This document shows positions 44,891 through 57,089 of a stretch of 64,000 nucleotides of DNA, piece by piece. Made by a program: the position numbers and the translations under genes. The DNA is taken from contig NW_006494931.1 in the NCBI RefSeq assembly GCF_000471905.2, positions 2,849,399 through 2,913,398 of the forward strand, read 5' to 3'. Numbering within the stretch: position 1 is the stretch's first letter; every line of letters starts with the position of its first letter. The stretch comes from Amborella trichopoda (taxonomy: Eukaryota; Streptophyta; Magnoliopsida; Amborellales; Amborellaceae). Below the pieces are notes generated by a model that saw only the letters and a list, made by a program, of their open reading frames with translations, had not been told where the DNA came from and did not search any database.

Positions 44891-46200
44891 TTATTTTAAT
44901 TATGTCATTCGAGAAATATTTTTTTCTCAAATTGTAATTAGAATTTTATTACAGCGATAAATTTTAATCTCTCCTGATTTTAGTGTAAACTTTGGGATTT
45001 CAAAAAGTGAGTCAAATTGAATTTTGATGTGATTTTTGACTATTTGAAGTTGATAGGAAAAAACAATGACAAATCAATCTGAAATATGACATTAAATGCC
45101 CATTTTAAACTAACTCATTCCAGGGTTAGGGTGGGAAATCCAAAATATGTGAGACTACGATAGTGGATTCAAATAGTGTTTGGAAAAAATTATCGAGTTA
45201 GCTTGGACTTGGGTAGTGGCCGAGCTCGGGCGCAGCTGTTCCATGCAGGGATCGAATTCGTGACCTTAAAACTCCCCCGGTTATGTGTTTCATCATTGAA
45301 ACAAATGTTTATGTGTTTCGTCATTTTGGCAAAGAGTAAAACAAATGTTTACGTGTTTCATCATTTTGGCAAAGATTAGAGAGTACTTTAGCCATAAAAA
45401 CTTATTTTTATAACTTCTGTTTTTTTTAATTATTTCGAAAACTCCCCCAGTTACAAACTGATTGCTCAAAATATATAATTTTTACTACGTTGTTAACCTC
45501 ATTTAGATGTGTATTATTTAATCTTAGTTTAAACATGTATTCCCTATTTTGGATTTCTTGTATCTTTTTAATTTTTTTGAACACTTGTTTGCAGCCACAA
45601 TACTCGATCCAGTTGGGCCGAGTACTCAGCCCGAGTCGTTCATTTCTATACTAGATTAAAAAAACCAGGAATGCATTAATAAAATCCCCATTTCTAGAAT
45701 TATATTATTTATAATTTTAATATATATATATACTTTTGATTCACGCTAGTAACTCAATTTAGGTCAGTGGCGTGTTCTTAGTGCTTAGTGTAGGGTGATT
45801 ATAAGTACATCAAATAAAATAGATAGATAGCTATCAAAACCTTTTATTGAAACGTATTGAAAAAATTATTCATTATTACAAAAATTATTCACTCATTAGT
45901 ACCTATTTTAATAATTCTATTTAAAAAACAATTGTAAGTAAAACTGGTTACAAAAGCATGGTTTTAATATTGTAATTTGAAAAATATTTTTTATCAAAGC
46001 AAAAATAGAATTTTATTATACCAAAATAAAAATTTAATTTCTCTCAATTTTTAGTAAAAATTTGATTTAAAAAAAGAACTAAATTACACTTTGATTCCAT
46101 TTTGACTATTCAAGCTAGTATATAAAAATACTAGTAAATTAGTTTGAAATAACATTATAATGCTTATTTTAAATAAAATATTATATATTTTTTTTGTTAT
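44891..46200 (+). repeat. Diverged direct repeats and a 40-bp duplication
   Basis: The stretch 44,930-45,110 (TTTTATTACAGCGATAAATT, CTGAAATATGACATTAAATG) is echoed at 45,980-46,180 (TTTTATTATACCAAAATAAA, TTGAAATAACATTATAATGC). At 45,281-45,374 a 40-bp unit (TCATTTTGGCAAAGAGTAAA) repeats at 45,321 and 45,361. No gene. Confidence 0.5.
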
Positions 46201-46261
46201 TAGAAATACTTATATATTGAATTATGACTTTGTGAATTAGTTAAATGTAATATTCAAGGAA

Positions 46262-46740
46262 TCTCAATTCCCCCAATTTTAAGTTTCATATCTCAATAGA
46301 CCAAAGGTTTCAAAACATATCTTGAGTCATAAAAATTCTAAATTCTATATCTTTTAACCCCCTAAGCTAACTTTATCCTATTTATATCTATTTTTTTGCC
46401 CCAAACAAATATCAGAAAGACATATCTTTTTTAAACACCATCCTTTCTCTCTCTTCACGTGATTTTCTCTTAAATCTCCCTCTCTACCTATTTTATCACT
46501 CTCTCTCCCCTGTTAGAGAGACAAAGAGGGTGAATGTTAGAGAGAAAAATTTGGAAAGAATATATCACGTAAAGAGATGAAGGGTTTAGAATGAGCATGT
46601 TTTTTTATGTTTGTTAGGGCTAAAAAAATAGTTAAAAGTTGGTAAAATTAGTCAGGGGGTTAAAAGATTTATTTTGAATATTTGGGTCTATTGAGATATG
46701 AAAGTCAAGAATAGGGGCTACAAAGATATTTTCCCATTAT
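46262..46740. repeat. Second foldback (palindromic) element
   Basis: TTCATATCTCAATAGACC (about 46,288) and TCTTTTAACCCCCTAAGC (about 46,350) in the left arm are matched by GGTCTATTGAGATATGAAAG (46,684) and TTAGTCAGGGGGTTAAAAGA (46,650) in the right arm. The arms continue inward to CTTCACGTGATTTTCTC against TATATCACGTAAAGAG, with a short centre near 46,515. Arms of roughly 230 bp with no ORF fit a foldback MITE. Confidence 0.7.
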
Positions 46741-46899
46741 TCAAATATAGATTTACTAACATAATTATAATTTTATTTAGCATAATATCATTTTTTACTT
46801 TGACCGTTTTCTTGAATTTATGCTCATTAAAATAAAATATAAGTTACATGATTTTAATTTTCAAGAAAATAGTTGTTTTATATAAAAATAAAATTTTAC

Positions 46900-47260
46900 C
46901 TAATTCTTTTTAATAGGTTATATATTTTAGGAAAAATTACGTACATATCCGTTATGGTTTGCGTTATTACAAAACTACTAAATAGTTTCTGTTATTACTT
47001 ATCTATCCCCTTTTTTTTCATGTCATAACAAATTTTTTAAAAAAAAAACAATTTTACCCTTTTTCGATTGTTGAACAACCGAATTCAATGGATTTTTGGT
47101 TGTTCAACAACTGAAATCAAGCCAATTTCGGTTTTTGAAAACCGAAAATTCAAAATTATCAGTTGTTGAAGAACCAAAAATTCAAAATTTTCGGTTGTTG
47201 AATAATTGAAAATTTTAAATTTTCAATTCTTCAAGAGCCGAAATTTTTTTTCTCTCTAAT
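46900..47260. repeat. Cluster of short palindromes (GGTTGTTGAACAACC type)
   Basis: Between 47,068 and 47,235 variants of CGATTGTTGAACAACCGAA, TGGTTGTTCAACAACTGAAA, CGGTTTTTGAAAACCGAAAA and CGGTTGTTGAATAATTGAAA follow each other. Each is an imperfect inverted repeat of about 18-20 bp. No ORF. Confidence 0.7.
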
Positions 47261-49309
47261 AGGTCCTCTGCGTATTCTCTCTCTATCTTCCCTATATTTT
47301 AAGTTATTAAATATTTAGATTTCAACTATCCAAAACTTGTAGTCTTTGTTCAATCTTAAGGCAATTATTCATTTCAATCACATCTATGCTGAGACCAGTT
47401 TCACAGGGTTAAATTTCTCATTAGCTAACCGTTGTGATGCCAAACCTATGTCATGCCCTACCTAAGGCTAGGCCAGCCTTTTACAAGACAATCTAGGGGA
47501 ATAAGAACACACAAAGAAAGGTCACATACACAAGCACTATAGAAGGGTCGTAGTCCACTGTATTTCACTATATACGTATGGAAAATTGTTTCATGTGGGC
47601 TGGACTACATTTCTACACATGCGATCCAGAAAGTGTAATTCTATCTAAAAACAATGGTCCAAATGTTTTCTTCCTAGAATTATTATTTTTAGTTTTTAAA
47701 ATTTATTTATTTATTTATTCATATTCATGATCTCTATATTAAAGATTACATGTACTTAGAACATCTCAAAATAGATTTATTAAGAGGCCCACATTTATAC
47801 ATATGCAAGTTTGGCCACATAGAAACCGGATTCCATGCATATACACGAGTATACTGCTATAGATGTTGTCTGGGCGGCCAGTGGTTTATATGGACCCCAG
47901 TTATATCCCTTCAAAATTCAAAATTCAAAATTCAAATACAAATACATGTGGTGGCCGGACTTTTTCGTGGGCTAGTCGACCAGGGTATAATTGTCTCCTC
48001 ATTCCTCTTGTCCCACCTCCCAGCTATTACACACACATCTTTGGCCCACTCTGCCAGTAGGACCTCACTTTGAATTCGAACTCCCACTCATGACCATTGT
48101 AGTTACATTGTGTCCAACTAGGTGTATGGACAACTCACCTCTTGCACATGGTCCATACCTATGCTTTGGTAAGCTCAAACTATCCATAGTTAAACCGACC
48201 AAGCCATTATTTGGATTTAACCTTAGCCGTCTGTCCACACCATCCTTTCTAAGGTCTAGTACTAAGGATCTTTCGTCATTAACCCAAAAGAGATAACTAA
48301 TTTGGCCTAATTAGCACAAATCCATCGGAACTTGTAAATCATCACTAAGGGGAACCACATGCGCCACTTACCCTCCATGCATCGCAATGAGGGAAACCGT
48401 ACACACCATTTAGCTTGGACGCATGATATGAGAGGGGCCTGATAGTTGGTCACTTAGTTCTGGAGGTTATATCGCCGAAATTTTAGAAGGCTAAAAAATG
48501 TTGGTTAGGGACGCTAACCTGATGCGGCGAGCTACCCACAATATCAAATCCAACATACGAATATTAACTTGCAATCACTACATGCCGATTTCATGAAAAC
48601 AAAATACCCAAAAATAATAAAATATGTATTTAGAAAATTATGTATAAATAATAAATAAAATAAAATTTAATAAAAGAAGTAAAATTGGAAACTACCAAAC
48701 AATAATGCAAGCAAAAGTTAAAAGCACACATCTATTATATGATTCACCCAAAATGATCTACATCCACAGGGTAAAAGAGTAAAGATGCATTTACTATTAA
48801 TAAAGGAAATTTACAAGTTTTATGGTTTAGTAGGGAGTCCATTACACTAACAAAAAAAAACTCAAAGTCAATTATTTCGTACTACGAAAATACCATCAAT
48901 CTACTCGTTTCATTAATATGACCAACTCTGTTAACGCAAATATTGCTCATAAAATCCAGCCCAATACAATACAATGCTTGGGGTTTGTACAAAACCCCAA
49001 ATTTCTATTTCCCCAAACCTATTTTTTCTATTTCAATCTTTATTTTTTTCTCCCTAAAGAATGAATTTATATATATGCCCCACATTCTCTCTATACAATG
49101 AATTTGTATATATGTCCCACAAAAACTCGTGTTTTAATTTATGAAAAATACCCTCACACAAAGAGAAAAGTAGCAAATGGAAAGTAATTTTGCATCATCG
49201 TCCCCACAAAAGAACTCCTAAGTTAAAATTTATTGGGGGAGTCAACGGAGGAAATACACATGTGGGAGGGTGGAATAACTAATTTTATATTCATGGACAT
49301 GGTGGAAGA
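47261..49309. other. Intergenic DNA of moderate complexity
   Basis: Three overlapping open frames at 47,750-48,296 (107, 65 and 101 codons) have no recognisable domain. AATTCAAA repeats four times near 47,913-47,937. I cannot assign a gene; the unusually balanced composition at 47.8-48.5 kb could be an unrecognised element. Confidence 0.4.
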
Positions 49310-49598
49310 TGTTGATAGTTATAAAAACTAGATATTGAGTTTTCTATCTTGTATATTACAAAATATTAAAGTTTCTTATATTGCGTTTCTTATTTTATGA
49401 TATTACTATTGTAATGGAATTTGTTTCCTAAAAGGAAAGAGCTGTAACTCTATAAATCTCTGGTAAACCAGAGTAATCCCTATGAATGAAAATCTAGTTT
49501 ACCGTCCATGGATGTAGGCACCATTGCTAAACCAAATATATCTTGTTGGTTATTCTTCACTCTCTTTCGTCTCGATTTCTTTAATTGCAAATTTTACA
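49310..49598 (+). repeat. 5' LTR of the copia element
   Basis: 289 bp; TATAAA at 49,451-49,456 in AACTCTATAAATCTC; aligned with 53,499-53,777 along its length. Confidence 0.88.
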
Positions 49599-49975
49599 TA
49601 ATATCATAGCAGGTTGATCTATCGTTAGCCGTTGATAGAGAGAGAAAATTCAATCAATCCTTCACCTATCATCGTTGTTGATGCATTGGTAGCTCGTATG
49701 ATGATTTCCAACTCGTCTTAGGACAAAGAAAGTTGGAACTGCTATTCCTTCCGTTTGCGCATGTGTATGTTGGAAGAGAAAGGGATGGTCTCCTGGATAT
49801 GCTGCTGTAAAAAGGTAAATCAAATAGAATACGTTTCCTTCCCTCATCTTTGAAATGGTTCACTTTTTCTTTTTTGCAAACTACTTTGGTTTGCAAATTA
49901 TTGGCTCTCGGTTTGCTATTTTCATAGTGTCTTTTTTCTCGGAATATTTATTGGTCTAATATCTGTAACTATGAC

Positions 49976-52900
49976 ATGCAACTTAGTATTGTTCGATTGA
50001 ATAAACTTAACTATCATGTTTGGTCGAAGGTTGTTTCTTATTCTTTTTTTGAAAAATTTAAACTTGGACACATAACTAAGAAGAAAATCATGAATCTCGA
50101 TTTGAGAATCTTTGAAGAAAATGTTGAGAAGTTTTTTTGGTTGCTAATAATGATAAATAAAACAAAAGTGCCTCAAAATAGTGGTAATAGGGCAACAGAT
50201 AGATCTAACACTCAAAGTGCTGCCACTCAAAGACATCACTGCAACTGTGATCATTATCAGCAATCAAGTAACAACAATAGTTCTTCTACCACACGTGATC
50301 ATTTTTCTTCATTCTCGGACACATGTAACCATTATGCTTCTATGTCTTCTTGTGACACTTTTTCTTGGATAATAGACTCAAGGGTTACAGATCTTATGAC
50401 TGGTAAATGTTTATATAACTTCAAAATAATAAAAATATGAACTCCATGTTTATTGTTAATGGTTCCTTGATTACTATCCATGGTGTTGTTAAAACCAATT
50501 TCTTCTCCAAGTCACAAAACTCTGAAGTTCTTTTTATGTCATTTTTTTCCTCTAACTTGATGTTTCTTAGTAGAATTACTCAGAGTATAAATTGTAATGT
50601 TATTTTATCTCCCAACTCTGTGACTTTCTAAGACCGGGCCACGAGGAGGAAGACTGGTGAATGAAGACGGTCTCATGGGCTATATTTATTTAATCAGGAT
50701 AATAAGGTTTTAGTAGTTCAATAAGATAATTCCGATATTAATAAATTGTGGCATTGGAGATTTGGTCATCCCTCAGATAAAGTTTTAAAATTTTTAATGT
50801 CCACTCTATCTTTAAACTCTCATTCTTGTTATGTTTGTGAATTCTCAAAACAGACAAGACTTCATTTTAAATATTCTATGCATATTTCAAAAGAACCATT
50901 TTATTCGATGCACTATGATGTGTAGGGACCAGCTCCAGTTGATTTTTATGTTGCCTTTAAATATTTTGTTACTTTTATTGATGATTTGTCTCGTGCTACT
51001 TGGGTATATTTATTAAAATAAAAAACATAAATTTTCCCTGTGTTCAAAGAATTTTTCAAACTGATTTCCACTCAATACAATGACAATATTATAATTTTAA
51101 AAACTAAAAATGACACATAATATGTGAACATAATTTTTCTGAGTATTTATTGAATCTTGGTAATATACACCAAACATCGTGTGTTGGAATAACTCAGCAA
51201 AATGGAGTTGCTAAAAAGGAAAATTTATACATTTTGGAAGCTACAAGGTCTTTGATGTTTCAGATGCATGTTCAAAAACTTTATTTGTTTAAAGCTATTT
51301 TAACTTACTTGCTATCTGATTAATAGACTTCCAAGTAAAATTCTTAAAGATAAATATCCATTTGAAAATTTGAAAAATAGAAAAGTTGATTTGTCTCATT
51401 TGCGAGATTTGGATGTGTGTCTTATGTTCATGTAGCTGGGCACAACCAGAATAACCTTGATAAACGTTCCAATAGAAGTATCTTTCTTAGATACTCCCTT
51501 ACTCAAAAGGGATACAAATGTTATGATCCCACAATCAGAAAAATAAATATTTCCAAAGATGTTTAATTTGTTGAAATAGAGCTCTATTTCCATAACACAT
51601 TGGAGAATAGTTTGGATTATAGGACTCAGGGGAAGTGTTCAAGAGGTCATTTTCCCTTGTCTAATATTAATATTAATGATGCATTCAACACACTTGGAAC
51701 AAGTCATGATGATCAAGACGAAGTTGAAGACACCTTTGAAACTCAACAAACTACTTTAGAATAAGAATACTCCGTCGTGGCCGTAGTCCCACCTGATCCC
51801 CCCCTTGCGGAAGTCTTCCCATATCTCATAACCTTATTCTAGACTTCAAGATTTTCATACTTACCATACAGTTTCTGATCCTGTTCAAAATCATATTTCC
51901 TATGAAAATATCTCTCCTAACTATTTTGTTTTTCTGAGTTTTATTTCTAATAATTCTGAGCCAACCAATTTTCAAAATGTTATTTCTCGAACTATGTAGA
52001 GGAAGGCCATAAAAGAAGAACTTCAAGCACTTGACAAGAACCATATTTGGGACATTATCAAGCTGTCTAAAGGAAAGAAAACAGTTGGATGTAGATGGGT
52101 TTATAAAATCAAATATAATAGTGATGGGTCTGTTGAGAGGCATAAGGTCAGGTTGGTTGCCAAAAGATTTATCCAAACTTATGGAGTCAGCTATAAAGAA
52201 ACTTTTGCACCAGTTGCAAGATCAATATTGTTTGTGTTTTTTTGTCTATCATAGTTAACTGTGGGTGGTCATTTTATCAAATTGATGTTAAAAATGTCTT
52301 CTTACATGGTGACCTTGAAGAAGAAGTCTATATGAGTCTTCCTCCAGGCCATTCTAAAGAAAAGGAGAAAGGTCTTATATGCAAATTGAAGATGGCGTTT
52401 TATGGACTTTAACAATCACCTCGAGCAGGATATACAAATCTCACCACAACCATAGCGAGTGTCAGGTTTCTTATAAGTTCAGCTGATTCTTCAATGTTCA
52501 CAAAAAGGGAAACTTCATGTACAACACTTGTACTCATTTATGTTGACGATATTATCATTATAGGTAATGATAAAGAAAGCATCATGAAACTTTAAAATTA
52601 TCTTCACAAGAAATTTGTCATCAAGGATCTTGGTCAACTAAAATATTTTTTTGGCATTGAAGTAGTACATTAAAAAATGGATTCTTCATTTCTCAAAAGA
52701 AATATGGATTAGATATGTTGAATGAAATTGAGAAATTGGGAGTCAAACATGTTGACACTCCTGTTGATATTAATTGCAAATTTAATTCAACCAATAGAAA
52801 ACCTCTTGAAGATGTTTGCCGTTTTCAGATATTTGTGGGCAGAATAATTTACTTGGTTGTGACATGATCAGATATTATGTATGTGTTTGTCTTGTGAGCC

Positions 52901-53491
52901 AATTTATGCATGCTCCAAGATCATGTCATATGGAGGTTGTCGATATGATTTTTATATATATTAAGTCGTCACCTGGCAGAGGTGTTTGGTTGAAAGTGAA
53001 TGGTCACACTAATATTATTGGTTATTTTGATGCTGATTGGGTAGGTAGTCCAATTGACAGGAGGTCCACGATCAGCTATTTTACATTAATCAGAGGAAAC
53101 TTAGTAACTTGAAAAGCAAGAAACAAAAATGTCATTGTTCGATCCAATGCAGAGGCCAAATATAGAGTTATGGCTTCAACTACAAGTGAATTGATGTGGC
53201 TAAAATACTTACTTTGAGATATGGGGTTCCTAGTGGTCAATCTAGTGGAGATGTTTTGTGATAATCAAGCAGCTATGCATATAGCCTCAAATCAAGTTTT
53301 TCATGAAAACCAAGCACATAGAAGTTCATTGTCACTTCGTGAGAGAAAAGTTTCAGAAAACATTTATTAGTACTCATTATGTTCGAAGTGAAGTCCAACT
53401 TTTAGATATGTTTACCAAAGATATTGCAAAGACAAAGTTCCATCAGATAATGTCCAAGTTGGGCTCCATTAATATTTACGCACCAACTTGA
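49976..53491 (+). pseudogene. Copia gag-pol pseudogene
   Basis: The open segment 49,976-50,440 carries a gag-like start (RLNKLNYHVWSKVV) and, near its end, the protease region WIIDSRVTDLMTG, where the catalytic D-S-G has become D-S-R. Integrase follows: LWHWRFGHPSDK near 50,750, CYVCEFSKQ, and YFVTFIDDLSRATWVYL near 50,960-51,020. The RT (about 51,990-52,660) shows VGCRWVYKIKYNSDGSVERH, VRLVAKRF, and LIYVDDIIIIGND with its catalytic Asp pair. RNase H (52,800-53,491) ends with HIEVHCHFVREK and QLLDMFTKDIA. Stops and frameshifts occur in every domain. A GAG zinc knuckle is not visible, perhaps deleted. Confidence 0.85.
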
Positions 53492-53498
53492 GAGGGAG

Positions 53499-53777
53499 TG
53501 TTGACAGTTATAGAAACCCTTCCTATCTTATATATTACATGATATTAAAGTTTCTTATAATGACTTTCCTATTATGTGGGATTACTATTGTAATAGAATT
53601 TGTTTCAAAAAGGCAACAGCTGTAACTCTATAAATCTTTGGTAAACCAGAGTAATCCCTAAGAATGAGAATCTGATTTACCCTCTGTGGATATAGGCACT
53701 ATTGCTGAATCACGTATATCGTATTGGTACTTCTTCGCTCTCTCTTTTGTCTTTATTCTTTAACTATAAATTCTACA
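53499..53777 (+). repeat. 3' LTR of the copia element
   Basis: 279 bp; TATAAA at 53,639-53,644 at the same offset as in the 5' LTR. Differences are visible every 10-15 bases, so the insertion is not recent. Confidence 0.88.
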
Positions 53778-55861
53778 AAAGAGTCCATGAATAAAAAGCT
53801 GTGGACTATGAATGGGACATGTCCATAAATTATTTATATGAGAACGTGGCAGAAAATTTTGATGGAGTAATATTCAATCGATGTATATCCTTTAATACGT
53901 AGGGAAAAGTTTATATACGGTTGCATCCTTACGTCAATAGCTAAGGATGCAACCTTATAAGACGTCTAATATTTTGGATGGTTCAGATTTCGCATTTGAA
54001 TGTCATGTCATATGCCAATACTTCCAATTGGAAGAAACCAGTTACCCTTTCAGTTGTGCGTCTCTCTCTCTCCACCATACGCCTCTCTCTTTCTCTCCAC
54101 CCTATGCCACTCTCTCATCAAAACGATGGCGGTTTTACATGGGATGATTCTCTCGTATGAGTCTTGATCATTGACATAAACTGAGAAAAGTGGAAACTTT
54201 TTCAGGTGAAAGCTCCTTATTAGTTTTTAAAAGCGGTTTTTAGTGGTGTTAATGGTGGTTTTTTAGGCTGCTTTTTCTGCACCATGTCTTAAGAAAACCA
54301 CCTTACCTTTTCTGCTCTCTTTGCGAAGTCCATGGCGGTTTTGCATATGCCCCATTTGTATATAAAAAAAATGAGTATCTTTTTGTGGTTTCTGGTTTGG
54401 GCCGTGGTTTCCAACCAGGAATACCCAGTGGGGGCTTCAATAACGCTCAAGGCATTCCTCTGTAACTGCAACTCCATGCCATTGGTGAGAACAAGCCAAA
54501 TCCACTGACCAAGACCTACTGGCCTTTTCGCAACACCATGAAGACCCACAACACAGATTTGGTGCGAGTATTACTAGTGACCACACCTTGGTGTGTCTCG
54601 GAAGATCAGAGGGCTCCTCTACTTCATTGGTCTGTTCCTTCTCAAATTTTTAGCCCTCACCATTAAAGGCCATCTCCACCCCTTCTTCAAGCATCACAGA
54701 ATGCATTGCAAAAATCACTGAATTTCGATAAAATTACAGAGAAAATTAAGCAGCAATGGCGAAAGAGTGTAGCAAAAATTGAGCACTCTACACCTCACTT
54801 CCCCCTCTCTTACCAAACACTTGCTCTCTCTAGAACTTTCTCTCTACAACTTTTCTCTGTTACTTCCTAATCTAAAACAAAGATAGATGCTGATATGGGA
54901 GATAATATGTCAGACCTTTTCTCTCTCTATTGAAACCCAGCTGCCCCTTTTTCTCTCTCTAGTTAAGGGAAGGAAACTAGGGCACCAGTGAGCGTCGGTC
55001 TTTCCCTTTGTTTTAGTACACAATCTCAGCCATTGAAATGTTTGAACGGTGGAGATTGTTTCAACCTAACCTCTACAGGTACGAATGCATCCATATGCCA
55101 AGTGCACCCTAATATATAATATTAGTTTTTTAAATTAACTTAAAGATTTTGCAAATATCATCAAGTGGTGTATGCAACCGGACCTTATTCCTTGGAGATC
55201 TGCATGGACGAGTAATTAGCTTTACTCATGTTCGTCGTCGCTTCAATTCAGATGTTGATCTTCTACCAAAGCAGGCGACGTAGTATCAGTTTCTTCTTTA
55301 CTTTTTATCTTTTCCTAGTTGTTTTATTTTCTCTTATTTGGTCTTTGTATTTGTATTCTTCATTATCTAAATGTATCCCACGCAATGCTTCAAGAAAAAA
55401 GAAAAAAAAAAAATTTAACAACTTCGGTTAACTATCATTTGCCGATTGTTAGATGGCAGTGGCATCCCACTAAGAGCAAAGTCTTTACTTTTTGTTTTTT
55501 TTTTTCTTTTCCTTCTCTTTTTTTTCGTACGTTGTATATTCAATTAGAACGTGTGGTTGTAATACAAGAGAGTACATCAAGCAGCCCACTCTGATATGTG
55601 TATTTTATGAGAAACTTCAGCTGTGATCTAGGTTTAAAAATCTAGTCAAAATGTTTAAAGGATAGGCCGGTTCAACATCTATTGCTCAAAAGGGCCGGCT
55701 CAACCTGGCTCACTCGTGCTCTTTAGGGTTTTTTTCACTTTTAACGATAGATTAGAATTTTAGGATTATATACTATGAGACCATTTGTCTTTGAAATAAG
55801 GAGGTCAAAACTAATAGTGAACATCAAATATCAAATCTGATAGCTTAAAAAATGTCACAAG
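53778..55861. other. Intergenic DNA with pieces of a MITE-like family
   Basis: ACGGTTGCATCCTTACGTCA near 53,918 faces TAGCTAAGGATGCAACC near 53,938. GGTACGAATGCATCCATATG near 55,077 is nearly identical to CTACGAATGCATCCGTATG at 57,769, with GCC(A)A-TGCACCCT following both. These may be ends of elements related to the pair at 57.1-57.8 kb. The overlapping Ser-rich ORFs at 53,947-54,160 and the minus-strand ORF at 54,289-54,549 show no domain. Confidence 0.4.
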
Positions 55862-56416
55862 GTTTGATAAATTTTTGGTCTTGGCTCTCAGTTACTAAGG
55901 AGGGTTGGGGGATTTAACAACTAGATATTTTGTTGAATTTGCCAAATTTGTTTTTGATGGGTAAAATAAATATGAGACCAAAGAGTATTTGGGTGGCACC
56001 AGAGAGTGGGGGATTTAAGTTAAATTTTGATGGGAGTTCTCTAGGTAATCCAGGTTTGGTAGGCATTAGGGATATGGTGCGAGACTGTTTTGGAGAGGTC
56101 ATCTTCTCATATACTGGTCCAATTGGTATAGTCCTGGCAAACCAATCGAAGTTATTGGCTTTGTTGCCAGGGTTAAAAATTGTTATCTCTAGAAACATCA
56201 GGAGTAGTTGCACTATTGAAGGAGGTCTATGGATCTGGTGACTTCACTTTTAGTTTCTTTATGTTATGTCTTTCACGAGGTAAATTCCTTGACTGACTTT
56301 CTGGCTAAAGGATGGGCATCTTTGTCCGCTCTAGCTATTTTCTCTGATGTAATTATTTTAAGTAGATTTTATAAATAAAGGAAAATTTGTCAAAAAAAAA
56401 GTTTGATAAATTTTTG
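55862..56416 (+). mobile_element. Short 5'-truncated LINE with perfect 16-bp target duplication
   Basis: GTTTGATAAATTTTTG occurs at 55,862-55,877 and 56,401-56,416. Between them lies 523 bp encoding an L1-type RNase H (55,980-56,240: GGFKLNFDGSSLGNPG) and its tail (LTDFLAKGWASLSALAIFSD near 56,290), ending in CAAAAAAAAA. Poly-A followed by an identical flank is the classic product of target-primed reverse transcription. The catalytic Glu region reads QSKLLAL and EGDS reads EGG, so the enzyme is dead. Confidence 0.9.
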
Positions 56417-57089
56417 TTTTTGAACTTTGAGAATGGTCAAATTTTAAATCCAACCAGGAATAATTGTTACCTTCTTATACAAAAAATAATAATCTTATTG
56501 TATATATTTCCTATAAGTTTTCTATTAATTCTTAACCATGCTATTTGAATGGAAGGTCCAGGCATATTATTTCAATGTGCTGGATGGAAATAAAATTTTG
56601 TACATTTTGCTTATCAAATGTATATGTTTGGAGGAATGGGGTTGAGGTCGTGGTGGTAGTACCACTTTAACTTCAGCTATTGATCTAGGTTGCCATTCCC
56701 ACTTGAAAATTGCTAATTATTTTAAAAAACGGGTAAGGTCTGTATTTGTTACTCATTTACCGAAAAAAATACGTAAATGTACATGGAAGTTGTAAGAATT
56801 AGTTTAAAGGAACCTGCCGACCGCAAACAATTGAAGTAAGGCCCATCTCTATATCTCTACAAAGCAGTTTCAGTGACGAAAGCCTCTATAGTTTCGCTTG
56901 AAAGTCTATTTTGTACTCCAATTATTAAATTTTTACAAATACTAAAAATTTTAAAAAATGGGCAATATAGATAATGCATTACATAACGTACTATTTTCAC
57001 AATTCAAATTTTTTTTTTCTTCTTATCCATATATATCAAGGTTGATATTATTATTGGAGGATAATTTGGTAGTAATTACAAAATCGGTG
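56417..57089. other. AT-rich intergenic DNA
   Basis: No gene or clear repeat recognised. Confidence 0.4.

Larger units (their letters stand above)
49310..53777 (+). mobile_element. Ty1/copia LTR retrotransposon with both LTRs
   Basis: A 4.47-kb element with LTRs at 49,310-49,598 (TGTTGATAG...TTTTACA) and 53,499-53,777 (TGTTGACAG...TTCTACA). The flanks GAAGA and AAAGA match at 4 of 5 bases, a likely target duplication. After the 5' LTR, TAATATCATAGCAGG is a decayed copy of the usual TGGTATCAGAGC-like primer site. GAGAGGGAG before the 3' LTR is the polypurine tract. Domain order integrase-RT-RNase H confirms copia. Confidence 0.9.

Noticed and set aside
45240..45265. Another B-box-like GGGATCGAATTCG
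   Set aside because: No A box, no poly-A tail and no target duplication seen.
47750..48296. Protein-coding gene
   Set aside because: Three overlapping frames are open, none has a recognisable domain or splice pattern, and none clearly exceeds chance length.
53947..54160. Ser-rich ORFs
   Set aside because: They derive from CTCTCTC-rich DNA, with no domain or homologous frame.
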